Numbered from the stretch's first letter, positions 5,148-12,301 are shown. The stretch: 21,958 bases of DNA from JAUIAI01 sp049680625 (GCA_049680625.1 JBAUID010000132.1:1-21958); one strand, 5' to 3'. Made by a program: numbers and translations. Notes: generated by a model not told the origin, from the letters alone.

Positions 5148-5534
5148 ATGCAGATTCTCCCGATGTACGCCGCCCTGCTTGGATTTCTATTCTTTTATCT
5201 GAGCATCAGAACCATTGGTTTAAGGCGCAGGCTGAAAATTGGCATTGGTGCCAAAGAAAACGATGAAATGATTCGCGGCATGCGCGTGCATTCAAATTTT
5301 GCTGAGTACGTCCCCATCACGCTGTTACTGATTTACTTTGTTGAAATTCAAGGTGGTCATCAATTGCTCATTCATGCGCTTGGTGCTCTTCTTTTGGTCG
5401 GTAGGTCAGTACATGCGTATGGGGTCAGTCAAATAAATGAAAAGTTTGTTTTTAGAGTCTCTGGCATGGTCATGACGTTCACTTCACTGCTCATTTCAGC
5501 GTGCATTTTGCTATTTAACTTCTTCACGAAATGA
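5148..5534 (+). CDS. MAPEG-family membrane protein
   Basis: A 128-aa integral membrane protein of the MAPEG family (membrane-associated proteins in eicosanoid and glutathione metabolism). Four hydrophobic segments are visible: about residues 6-24, 54-68, 71-88 and 106-125. Between the first and second is the family signature RGMRVHSNFAEYVPITLL. Bacterial members often have glutathione transferase or peroxidase activity on lipophilic substrates; the substrate here is unknown. The ATG at 5148 has AAAGG about nine bases upstream. It is the only gene of a cassette from 5105 to 5663. MAPEG genes are recurrent in chromosomal integron arrays. Confidence 0.88.
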   Translation: MQILPMYAALLGFLFFYLSIRTIGLRRRLKIGIGAKENDEMIRGMRVHSNFAEYVPITLLLIYFVEIQGGHQLLIHALGALLLVGRSVHAYGVSQINEKFVFRVSGMVMTFTSLLISACILLFNFFTK

Positions 5535-5608
5535 CAGTTGTCGCCTGTTTTTTTAACAGCCAAAATTGTAAGACAAATACATGGAAAACCCCATTCGCAC
5601 ACAATGCT

Positions 5609-5669
5609 GGCTAACTAGTTGTTCAAGCTGACGCCAACCTGGCGGCGCACCATAACGAGGGCGTTAGAC
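5609..5669 (+). repeat. attC site, short 61-bp type (end of MAPEG cassette)
   Basis: R'' GGCTAAC (5609-5615) and R' GTTAGAC (5663-5669, fits GTTRRRY). The inner part GTTCAAGCTGACGCC with a GGCGGCGC counterpart resembles the classic 59-base elements of mobile integrons rather than the 102-bp sites of this array. Confidence 0.8.
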
Positions 5670-5673
5670 ATCA

Positions 5674-6105
5674 TCTGAAGCGGCGAAAGGCGAGCTCATT
5701 GGCGGCGCACGAAGCTATGCGGCAAGTGCTGGCAAAGACCTCGGTGATGAGTTCAGTGCTGTATTCGAACGACGTGTCGCACCGCTCTGTGACCGACCTA
5801 AGCCGGATATGGTTTGGGAAAGCACGATTCGACGATTTCCTTTGCGTCGCTTTCTTTACTCGATAATTTATCGAATCGAAGACGAGCATATTCGAGTTCT
5901 TGCTCTGGCACATCAACGACGTCGCCCAGGATTTTGGCGCAATCGGCAATGGCGTGCTGGGCAAGTACAACATGACGTTGAGCAAGGACGATTTACAAGC
6001 CTCCCGAACCTGGCCACTTGGTCGCTATCGATCTACAACAATGAACGGCCCCAGACGGCTTTTGAAGGTCTGCCCGCAAGATATCTGCTGCAACCGGCAG
6101 CGTAG
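5674..6105 (+). pseudogene. truncated ParE-like toxin reading through attC into IS remnant
   Basis: From 5677 the frame reads EAAKGELIGGARSYAASAG and then ESTIRRFPLRRFLYSIIYR and HIRVLALAHQRRRPGFW, aligning with the intact toxin at 3556 from its residue 8 onward. The first residues, the start codon and the whole antitoxin are missing. At the 3' end the relative has GAAATAG, whereas this copy has GGCAATGG; the stop is lost. The frame runs on through the left arm of an attC and then through an IS transposase tail (SIYNNERPQTAFEG), stopping at 6103-6105. An internal ATG at 5809 could initiate a chimeric 98-aa peptide, but a functional toxin is unlikely. Confidence 0.75.
5965..6013 (+). repeat. 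attC remnant, left arm only
   Basis: R'' GTACAAC (5965-5971), then ATGACGTTGAGCAAGGACG and CGAACCTGG. This matches the left half of the site at 3180, including the spacing of 13 bases from R'' start to the TTG. It is cut at about 6013, where IS sequence begins. Confidence 0.75.
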
Positions 6106-6147
6106 AAAATTCTACTTACAGAACCCCGTCAAAATGGGGGGATTACA
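6014..6147 (+). mobile_element. IS3-like insertion sequence remnant (3' end)
   Basis: About 134 bp of an IS end. The frame has SIYNNERPQTAFEGLPARY and a stop at 6103-6105, matching the end of the DDE transposase core in IS3-type elements (YNxxRPHxAL). It is followed by a probable terminal repeat ending GGGGGGATTACA at 6147, with the CA-3' end usual for that family. The 5' part of the element is missing, lost together with the right half of the attC. Family assignment is tentative because only the tail remains. Confidence 0.6.
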
Positions 6148-6176
6148 CGGCATCCAAGAGTGATTCCAAGCGCACC

Positions 6177-6203
6177 CGGGCACACCGTCTCAGGTTGTGC
6201 CCG
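6177..6203 (+). other. inverted repeat upstream of EamA gene
   Basis: CGGGCACA (6177-6184) and TGTGCCCG (6196-6203) form a perfect 8-bp stem with an 11-nt loop. There is no T-run. It could be a regulator site or a remnant of a deleted structure. Confidence 0.35.
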
Positions 6204-6270
6204 ATTAGTGGCCACTTGCCGCGGGTTTACTGTATCTTGCATCGGTTTCGGAAGACAGGCGGGTTGATCA

Positions 6271-7140
6271 GTGCGGCAGGGGCGTCAAAGACAGGAAGCA
6301 GGGTCCAATCTGACGCTGGCAGTCACCTGGAGCTGTGGCACGCTGGTATCGATGCTGCTGATGGGCCTTTCGGGCCGCGAGCTGTCCCCGTTTCTCGAGC
6401 CGCACCATGTCGCGCTTTATCGGAACATGATCTGCCTGGTGCTGCTGGTGCCTTTCGTCGCTTGGGTCGGGTTCGGCAAGGTAAGGACGAACCGTTTCAA
6501 AGGGCATGTGGCTCGCAATACGATTCACTTCGCGGCTCAGTGGGGCTGGTTCTTTGGCCTGGGTGTCCTGCCGATTGCTGAAGTCTTCGCGGTCGAGTTT
6601 TCGGCGCCGATCTGGGCGGCTTTGCTGGCGAGTATCTTCCTGGGCGAAAGAATGAGCAGCGCGCGCGTCTTTGCGATTACACTCGGTTTTCTCGGCGTTC
6701 TGGTGTTGCTCAGGCCGGGCATTGCCATTATTGAACCGGCTTCGTTTGTTGTTCTGGGCGCAGCCCTGGGCTATGCAGTGTCTTATGTAGTGACACGTAG
6801 TCTGATGAAAGGCGAGTCGGCACTGACGGTTGTCTGGTGGATGAATGTCGTACAGCTGCCCATTGGTGCGGTGTTGTCAATATCAGACTTTGTTGTACCG
6901 CCCACGGTTATATGGCCGTGGTTAGCCGTGTTGGGGCTGGCCGGGCTGACTTCGCATCTCTGTTTATCGAAGGCGCTGCAGTATGCGGATGTTTCGATTG
7001 TTGTGCCGCTGGATTTTTTGCGTTTACCACTTGGTGCGCTGATTGGTTGGCTGATGTATGAAGAAGCGGTTGATCCGTTTCTTGGGTTGGGTGCGATGCT
7101 GATCTTGTTGGGGAACTGGGTGAATTTGAGGCGGGGGTGA
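6271..7140 (+). CDS. EamA/DMT-superfamily permease
   Basis: A 289-aa inner-membrane transporter of the drug/metabolite superfamily. The hydrophobicity pattern suggests about ten membrane segments in two EamA repeats: the first ends around LASIFLGERMSSARVFAITL and GVLVLLRPG (about residues 115-150), the second at LMYEEAVDPFLGLGAMLIL. The GERMS...LGFLGVLVLLRPG pattern marks the first repeat. The substrate cannot be told. The GTG at 6271 follows AGGCGGG at about seven bases; an internal ATG at 6352 would lose the first segment. It lies between two truncated attC sites with the PuuD-like gene, so it may be a cargo gene or a chromosomal island remnant. Confidence 0.85.
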   Translation: MRQGRQRQEAGSNLTLAVTWSCGTLVSMLLMGLSGRELSPFLEPHHVALYRNMICLVLLVPFVAWVGFGKVRTNRFKGHVARNTIHFAAQWGWFFGLGVLPIAEVFAVEFSAPIWAALLASIFLGERMSSARVFAITLGFLGVLVLLRPGIAIIEPASFVVLGAALGYAVSYVVTRSLMKGESALTVVWWMNVVQLPIGAVLSISDFVVPPTVIWPWLAVLGLAGLTSHLCLSKALQYADVSIVVPLDFLRLPLGALIGWLMYEEAVDPFLGLGAMLILLGNWVNLRRG

Positions 7141-7164
7141 GGTGGTCTTGGCTTGGCTGAGGTA

Positions 7165-7186
7165 TATCCGTACTTATCCGTACAAT
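7165..7186 (+). repeat. 10-bp tandem repeat with -10-like box
   Basis: TATCCGTAC occurs at 7165-7173 and 7175-7183, one helical turn apart, running into TACAAT (7181-7186). It could be a paired regulator site and promoter for the PuuD-like gene, but no convincing -35 is seen. Confidence 0.3.
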
Positions 7187-7274
7187 AGCGCTCAGCGTGC
7201 GCGTAAGTCTAATGTCTGGCATTTAGGTTTTTAGCGACCCCGGATATGAATATCAATTTGTGTGAGCTTATTAA

Positions 7275-8048
7275 GTGACAAAACCCGTGGTTGGTGTCAT
7301 CGGTAATACCCTCCATCTGGAAGACAGATTCCACGTTCAGATGTGTGGCGAATGGAATTTCCGCGCGATTGCTCAGGTCGCTGGCGCGTTACCGGTGCTA
7401 TTCGCATCGATACCGGAAGTGACTGACATTGCAACGCTTCTCGACACTGTCGACGGTGTGCTTCTCACTGGCGCACGCGCCAATGTTCATCCCAGCTTAT
7501 TTGGTGAAACGGCGACATCAGCATACGAACCGTTCGATACCAATAGAGACACCACGGCATTGGCTTTGATCGAAACCTGCATTGCACGTGGGGTTCCGCT
7601 GTTTGGCATCTGTCGTGGCTTCCAGGAAATGAACGTCGCTTTCGGCGGTACATTGCACCCAGAGATTCGTGAACTGCCCGGGAGAATGAATCACCGAATG
7701 CCAAGATTGGAAAACGGTGAGATACACCCAGACATCAACTATGTATTCGCCGATCGACACGATGTCTTGCTAACACCGGGCGGCTATTTTTCCAAATTGT
7801 ATGGTAAAGACACGATCCGTGTTAATTCGCTTCACGGGCAAGGCATATTAGAGCCAGGTAAGCGCATCATTGTTGAGGGCGTAGCCGAGGATTCGACAAT
7901 CGAGGCGATCAGAGTCGCAGAAGCCACGAGTTTTGCGGTTGGCGTGCAGTGGCATGCCGAGTTTGATCCTCAGACCAATCCTGTTAATCAACGATTATTT
8001 GAAGATTTCGGTAACGCATTGAAGGATCGAAAGTCTGGCGACCGGTAG
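7275..8048 (+). CDS. puuD: gamma-glutamyl-GABA hydrolase-like (peptidase C26)
   Basis: A 257-aa class I glutamine amidotransferase-like hydrolase of the PuuD/peptidase C26 group, which cleaves gamma-glutamyl-GABA in putrescine breakdown or similar gamma-glutamyl amides. The nucleophile elbow is FGICRGFQEMNV with C113, and the histidine/glutamate pair is QWHAEFD (H227, E229). The oxyanion region DGVLLTGARANVHPS and the conserved NSLHGQGI are also present. The GTG start at 7275 gives the expected N-terminus (KPVVGVIGNTL); there is no strong Shine-Dalgarno. No other putrescine genes are nearby, so the physiological substrate is uncertain. It is followed 90 bases later by a truncated attC. Confidence 0.85.
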   Translation: MTKPVVGVIGNTLHLEDRFHVQMCGEWNFRAIAQVAGALPVLFASIPEVTDIATLLDTVDGVLLTGARANVHPSLFGETATSAYEPFDTNRDTTALALIETCIARGVPLFGICRGFQEMNVAFGGTLHPEIRELPGRMNHRMPRLENGEIHPDINYVFADRHDVLLTPGGYFSKLYGKDTIRVNSLHGQGILEPGKRIIVEGVAEDSTIEAIRVAEATSFAVGVQWHAEFDPQTNPVNQRLFEDFGNALKDRKSGDR

Positions 8049-8138
8049 CGATCGCTACGTCGACCCGGAGTTCGTCTGGGTGTTGGCGAATTCTACGCGC
8101 GGTACCATTATTCGATGGGTTTGACGGGAGCAGAAGAC

Positions 8139-8212
8139 GCCTTATAAAGCGCTGCAACTGACAAAACTGACAATTGACCCACTGCACGAACCCGCGTTTT
8201 GCGCGGAACCGC
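8139..8212 (+). repeat. truncated attC remnant with internal duplication
   Basis: CTGCAACTGACA... (8152 on), CAATTGACCCACTGCACG and CCCGCGTTTTGCGCGG match the left arm and central hairpin of the 102-bp sites. The R'' core is decayed (GCCTTAT or TTATAAA in place of an AAC core). The arm has a short tandem duplication, ACTGACAAA-ACTGACAAT. Everything right of GGAACCGC (8212) is missing. Confidence 0.75.
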
Positions 8213-8667
8213 TGATCACGGCTTGGAATACACGGTCGAGTGATCTACCGTCTTAGGGCTAATGTAGTTGAGGTCCACGTGGCTACCGTATCTCCTCACG
8301 CCTTCCGGGGAAAGCGAATTGAGTGGATTTCGTCGAGCTAAGTAGCGTTTGACCGTGTCAATGTATTGGCTACAGCACTTACGTGTCATCCCGGCGTGCT
8401 GGCGATTTCTGGTAAGAAGCATACGTTTTAACTTCGCACAGAACGAGGACGCCTTGCAGACGACTTGAACCAGTGCTCCGGGCAGAATAGGTTGACGTAT
8501 ATCACGCGGGTCAATTCGACGTTGTACGGCAAGTCATCCTTCAATAGTAGGAAACTCAGGTTTCATCAGATTGCACGTCGATTTTCAAACGATGGAGAAG
8601 CTTGAATAGTCGACGTTTTGTAATTAGAGTGATCACCTAATTTGTATTTGGGAATTCAGCTAAATCT
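8213..8667 (-). other. gene-poor stretch with a degraded - strand frame of unknown family
   Basis: No + strand gene is seen. On the - strand an open frame runs from 8533 down to 8216 with a first ATG at 8422 (68 aa from there). It reads IDPRDIRQPILPGALVQ upstream of the ATG and YIDTVKRYLARRNPLNSLSP downstream. The composition looks protein-like and the frame continues upstream of the ATG to an in-frame stop (8534-8536), beyond which PEFPTIEG continues the frame. This suggests a decayed gene cut at 8213 where the attC breaks off. I do not recognise the family. The segment 8540-8667 holds a TGATCA-centred palindrome at about 8629 and the leader of the next gene. Confidence 0.3.
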
Positions 8668-9211
8668 ATGTCGGAAAAGATCGAAGGACATGAAGGGGGC
8701 TGCACCTGCGGCTATGTGCGTTACCGAGTAAAATCAGAACCGTTGATTGTTCATTGTTGCCGGTGTCAAAAGCAAAGCGGTGCTGCATTTGCGCTCAACG
8801 CTCCAAATTGCAGCGGACCGCGTCGAACTGTTGGCTGGCGGTATTAAAGAGTTTGGGGTAACCATAGGCCGCGGCAAAGTGCAAACAATCGCCCGGTGTC
8901 AAAAATGCCAGATTGCCGTCTGGGGTAACTACGATATGGCTGGGCTCAGGGATAAAGTTCGCTTCATACGAGTTGGATCACTCGACAATCCAGACAGGTT
9001 GCCGCCGGATGTTCATGTTTTTACTTCAACGAAACAGCCTTGGGTCATTCTGCCCCCCAGCGCCAAGGCCGCGAGTGAATTCTATGAATTCGCAAATACA
9101 TGGTCCGAAGAAAGTTTGAAGCGCATAACCGTGCTGTTTAAGGCCGCTGCAATTGAGGTGCCAATGCCATTCATACAGAAATTGCCAGATTGCGATTCAA
9201 GAACGTATTAG
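8668..9211 (+). pseudogene. GFA-family protein, frameshifted
   Basis: Two frames together make one GFA protein (zinc-binding, CENP-V/GFA fold). The first, from the ATG at 8668, gives EGGCTCGYVRYRV and HCCRCQKQSGAAFALNA, the N-terminal zinc ligands, and stops at 8845-8847. The second continues from about 8805 with IAADRVELLAGG, RCQKCQIAVWGNYD, FIRVGSLDNPDRLPPDVH and TSTKQPWVILPP, ending at 9211. One extra base at about 8801-8808 (GCTCCAAATT) explains the shift; removing it gives a continuous alignment. Sequencing error is possible. The tail past residue 150 is longer than usual. This is one of three GFA-related fragments in the window. Confidence 0.8.
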
Positions 9212-9215
9212 TGCA

Positions 9216-9686
9216 ATGCCACATAACTTCGCATCGGGCATCCCACAAATGACGCCAAGAAATCTGAGATTGGCTCCAAGCCTTGGCTTTTTCCTGGGCG
9301 CCTTGTTCGCGTCGACTGTTGCTATGGCGCAGCAGCCGGGTGTCCTGTCTGATCTGAAGCGTGGGCGCCATCTCGAATGTCACCCGAACGTCCCGTATTT
9401 CTGCTCCAATCTGCACGTTTCATGCGCTGGCAGGACAAGCGTGACCACGTTCTCTTTTAGTCTTCGAGTCACACCTGAAGGCGTTTCTTTGAATGCTCCC
9501 GCAGCGGGCGGCGCCTTTGTTGAACGGTATTCCGATGCTCAGATAAAGTGGAGGGGTGACGATCAATACGTTCTTATTTTTCCGGCACGGTCTAATGGGT
9601 ATATCAAGCTTTTTCCGGATGGCAGGTATGTTTTCAGGCACTACTTACACAACGCGGGTTTGATGTCTCTCGGGCGGTGCAGGTAA
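9216..9686 (+). CDS. small secreted protein of unknown function
   Basis: I do not recognise a family. From an internal ATG at 9249 the protein begins MTPRNLRLAP followed by a hydrophobic run and AMA-QQ, a normal Sec signal peptide with cleavage after about residue 27. The mature part of about 118 residues has four cysteines (HLECHPNVPYFCSNLHVSC and C near the end in GRCR), enough for two disulfides in the periplasm. Beta-rich segments (FSFSLRVTPEG, QYVLIFPARS, GYIKLFPDGRYVF) are reminiscent of small lipid- or wall-associated periplasmic proteins. ATG 9216 is the longer start; 9249 is more natural for the signal peptide. Neither has a clear Shine-Dalgarno. Confidence 0.6.
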   Translation: MPHNFASGIPQMTPRNLRLAPSLGFFLGALFASTVAMAQQPGVLSDLKRGRHLECHPNVPYFCSNLHVSCAGRTSVTTFSFSLRVTPEGVSLNAPAAGGAFVERYSDAQIKWRGDDQYVLIFPARSNGYIKLFPDGRYVFRHYLHNAGLMSLGRCR

Positions 9687-9746
9687 GCGAATGTTATTGG
9701 TTTTCGGGTACGGCATGCAAGTCTGGTATTTGGCATCGGCGATAAT

Positions 9747-10049
9747 ATGATCGATCATCTCAAACTTCCAGTATCAGATATTGAGCGCAGTGCGAGGTTC
9801 TATGAAGCAGTGCCAGCCGGCCTGGGCAGGCCGTTGCTGATGCGGGACGGCGATGCAATTGGCTTCGGGGAAATCACATCGGAGTTTGGCATCGACCAGT
9901 CAGCAAAAGAAGTGATTCCTATTCATCTTGCATTCATCGCAAAGTCTCAGAAGGCGGTGCGAAGATTCTATTCGGCAGCAGTGCAATCTTGCGGTCGCGA
10001 CAATGGAGAAATCCGCTGTTTAACGATTCGTACCGGAGCCTATCAATGA
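9747..10049 (+). pseudogene. VOC-family (glyoxalase-like) protein, C-terminus lost
   Basis: The N-terminal 84 or so residues are a clear vicinal-oxygen-chelate domain: MIDHLKLPVSDIERSARFYE, LLMRDGDAIGFG, PIHLAFIAKSQKAVRRFY and GRDNG. Family members of this type continue with a YY.AFV.DPDGHNIE-like strand holding the last metal ligand. Here the frame instead reads ten or so unrelated residues and stops at 10047-10049. The last 30-40 residues are absent in all frames, so this is a deletion rather than a frameshift. The stop overlaps the ATG of the next gene. It is probably non-functional. Confidence 0.7.
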
Positions 10050-10717
10050 TTCCCCCTGGTCAGAAATCCAGATTAGACTTCCCCCGTTTTGGGCTACCTG
10101 CTTACGCAAAGCGATTTCCTTCCAATACAGACCAGCGAACTATTGTGGTGGCGGTTAATGGGGTAGATCATGGAACGATTGACGTCGATTCCTCTGGCTT
10201 AGAGCGAATCAATGTTCAATCTGATTTTCACTGCGTAACAACGTGGAGTTACCTGGGTGCCAACTGGGCTGGTGTGCGCTTTGCTGATTTTTATCAAAAA
10301 TGCGTCATTCCTCTGCTTCCCAGGGGGATTTCGATTGCCGGCGCTGTACTGAGTGCCCAAGACGGCTATCGAACAACGTTGATGTTAGAGGATTTGTTGA
10401 GTTCAGGGGTTATGCTGGTAGATTCTCTGGACGGGCAGCCTCTAAGCATTGAGCATGGCGCACCACTGAGGCTGGTGGCTCCGCAGCACTACGGATATAA
10501 AAACTCAAAGCATTTGAAACGCATTGAGTTTTTCACTGAAATGCCGGTTATAAAACGAGGAGTTAGCGCTTTTTTGGATCATCCCCGGGCGCGTGTTGCA
10601 AAGGAAGAAAGAGGCAGATGGGTGCCCGGATGGATTCTGCGCTATGTTTACCGATTCTTCATCTCTCGCACAGAGCGAAATTTTCGCAGTGCAATGCAAA
10701 AAAACATATTGGGCTGA
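10046..10717 (+). CDS. molybdopterin-binding oxidoreductase (sulfite-oxidase fold)
   Basis: A 223-aa protein with the oxidoreductase molybdopterin-binding domain shared by sulfite oxidase and MsrP/YedY. The cofactor cysteine is C63 in FHCVTTWSYLGANWAGV; the cofactor-binding half continues with AQDGYRTTLMLEDLL and the substrate-side loop GAPLRLVAPQHYGYKNSKHLK. No Tat or Sec signal is present, so it appears cytoplasmic, and there is no haem or dimerisation domain; small stand-alone members of this kind are common and their substrates are unknown. The ATG at 10046 has GGAG ten bases upstream and overlaps the stop of the broken VOC gene; longer frames upstream are unlikely. Confidence 0.82.
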   Translation: MIPPGQKSRLDFPRFGLPAYAKRFPSNTDQRTIVVAVNGVDHGTIDVDSSGLERINVQSDFHCVTTWSYLGANWAGVRFADFYQKCVIPLLPRGISIAGAVLSAQDGYRTTLMLEDLLSSGVMLVDSLDGQPLSIEHGAPLRLVAPQHYGYKNSKHLKRIEFFTEMPVIKRGVSAFLDHPRARVAKEERGRWVPGWILRYVYRFFISRTERNFRSAMQKNILG

Positions 10718-10719
10718 AC

Positions 10720-10944
10720 CTGAGCCCGCCCTGGTGTACGCAAGTCGAAGCCATCTGCGCTGAAACTAATTCCGGCGCTGACGGCATTCGTACCTTTTCA
10801 GAGAGCGTAATTCTGATCGAGATTCGCTGGGGTAAAGTTGCCAGGGTACGAATATATCCTGACACTGCGGCGCTTGAACGAACGCTTCAGCGAATTGCCG
10901 CTAAGGGTACAACTGAAACGCAGGCCAGCCCGATTACGTCTTAA
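10720..10944 (+). pseudogene. NTF2/SnoaL-like protein, C-terminal fragment
   Basis: The frame carries VILIEIRWGKVARVRIYPD followed by TAALERTLQRIAAKG, the last strand and helix of SnoaL/NTF2-like proteins (a pattern like vxxvRdGKIaexrxYxDt). Upstream the same frame lies inside the preceding gene, and no start codon or N-terminal cone is present, so the 5' two thirds are missing. It follows the oxidoreductase stop immediately, which marks the join of a deletion. Confidence 0.55.
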
Positions 10945-11103
10945 GTGATAAACGGGAATTGTTCTGTCAACAAATGTTTTTGGCGTGCGGCGGTGCACTG
11001 TTTTCTGGTCGACATAGACGCAGCCGCTGCCGCGTGCGGCATAATACGATGAGTATTGCAAGTAACGTATTAACCAATTTATTGACCACAAGTGAGACAG
11101 AAA

Positions 11104-11496
11104 ATGTTTAGTCACGTAATGATCGGATCCAACGATATTGAGCGTTCAAAGCAGTTTTACGATGCCGTTCTTGGTGTACTTGGCGTTGGGGAGCCTGTGC
11201 GTAACATAGCCGGTACCGGGCACTCGAGACTTTTTTATCGACACGATGGTGGTACTTTTTGTGTCAGCGAGCCTATTAATGATGAATCGGCAACCTTTGC
11301 GAACGGTGGCACCATTGGCTTCAAGTGTGTGTCTCCAGAGCAGGTGACCCAGTTCCATGACACGGCTGTGGCACATGGGGGTACCTCGATCGAAGAGGCG
11401 CCGGGGCTGCGGGAGGGAAAAATGGGCGCGATGTACCTGTCTTACGTGCGAGACCCTGACGGCAATAAATTATGCGCGTTACACCGGCCAAAGTAG
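11104..11496 (+). CDS. VOC-family (glyoxalase/bleomycin-resistance-like) protein
   Basis: A complete 130-aa single vicinal-oxygen-chelate domain protein. It shows the two beta-alpha-beta-beta-beta halves: MFSHVMIGSNDIERSKQFYD, then GGTFCVSEP, and in the second half IGFKCVSPEQVTQFHDTA followed by YLSYVRDPDGNKLCAL. Members are small dimeric metalloenzymes or binding proteins; no specific substrate can be inferred. The ATG at 11104 is preferred over an in-frame GTG at 11092 because it gives the canonical N-terminus. The 159 bases before it contain GC-rich hairpins near 11026-11042 and no clear gene. Confidence 0.85.
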   Translation: MFSHVMIGSNDIERSKQFYDAVLGVLGVGEPVRNIAGTGHSRLFYRHDGGTFCVSEPINDESATFANGGTIGFKCVSPEQVTQFHDTAVAHGGTSIEEAPGLREGKMGAMYLSYVRDPDGNKLCALHRPK

Positions 11497-11546
11497 TTGA
11501 GATCAGGGCATTGTGACCGGTGTGTTACCAGCGCCTGGGACAGAAG

Positions 11547-11750
11547 ATGGGTGAGGTGATGGGTAAGATGATAGGTGAGACCGAGAAAATCGGTGGCCGC
11601 TGCTCGTGTGGTTCATTTGCTTTTGAGGTGACAGGTAAGCCTTTATTCAGAGCCTACTGTCATTGCACAATTTGTCAGAAATTTAACAATGCAGATTACT
11701 CTGATGTCACTGTCTGTTACGCGAAAAATTTTGACTTATACGGGACATGA
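11547..11750 (+). pseudogene. GFA-family protein, N-terminal half only
   Basis: The frame reads GGRCSCGSFAFEVTGKP and YCHCTICQKFNNADYSDVTV, the first zinc-binding half of a GFA protein with its CxC and CxxC pairs. After FDLYGT it stops at 11748-11750, and the second half with the structural CxxC is not found in any frame downstream. Three in-frame ATGs lie at 11547, 11559 and 11568. The break lies ten bases before a GTTAGGC sequence that matches an integron core site. Confidence 0.7.
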
Positions 11751-11808
11751 TTTCTCGACGTTAGGCCGGGCCAGTTTCGAATGTTCATTTGCACTGAGTT
11801 GGACAGCT

Positions 11809-12285
11809 ATGGAAACAGTTTCTATTTTGGTAGATGTTCAAAATGTCTATTACACAACCAAAAGTGCTTACGGCCGCAACTTTGACTACAGAAAGTTTTT
11901 TGTGATTGCATCGCAGGGCAGAACGGTGGTTAATGCGGTTGCCTATGCCATTGATCGGGGTGACGAAAAGCAACGGAATTTTCAAAATATTTTGAAAACA
12001 ATCGGGTTCGAGGTAAAGCTCAAACCGTTTATTCAACGTTCGGACGGTTCTGCGAAAGGCGATTGGGATGTTGGAATCGCACTGGATGCAATGGACTTCG
12101 CAGAGCAAAGTGATCGGATTGTTTTGGTTTCGGGTGATGGGGATTTCGATTTGCTGGCGAACAGAATTAGAACAAATCACAATTCAGTAGTTGAGGTTTA
12201 TGGCGTAGAAAAGCTGACCGCTGCGTCACTTGTAAGGGCCGCCAGCTTTTTCATTCCGATAGAGCACAGCTTGCTGATGGATTGA
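11809..12285 (+). CDS. NYN-domain (PIN-like, LabA/DUF88) putative nuclease
   Basis: A 158-aa single-domain NYN protein. NYN domains share the PIN/FLAP nuclease fold and are thought to process RNA. The acidic metal site is intact: D9 and N12 in ILVDVQNVYY, D87 in KGDWDVGIALDAM, and D110 and D112 in LVSGDGDFDLLANRI. The C-terminal strand VVEVYGVEK and helix SLVRAASFF complete the domain. There is no fused RNA-binding domain. The ATG at 11809 starts right at the domain; weak Shine-Dalgarno. It is followed 16 bases later by the DUF3291 gene, a possible operon. The target is unknown. Confidence 0.85.
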   Translation: METVSILVDVQNVYYTTKSAYGRNFDYRKFFVIASQGRTVVNAVAYAIDRGDEKQRNFQNILKTIGFEVKLKPFIQRSDGSAKGDWDVGIALDAMDFAEQSDRIVLVSGDGDFDLLANRIRTNHNSVVEVYGVEKLTAASLVRAASFFIPIEHSLLMD

Positions 12286-12301
12286 TAGTGACGGAGGGCA
12301 T

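Noticed and set aside
5535..5608. Terminator after the MAPEG gene (CTGTT...AACAG around a T-run)
   Set aside because: The T-run is in the loop, not after the stem, and the stem is only five base pairs.
6177..6203. Terminator for the IS remnant
   Set aside because: The stem is strong but no T-run follows; kept only as an unassigned inverted repeat.
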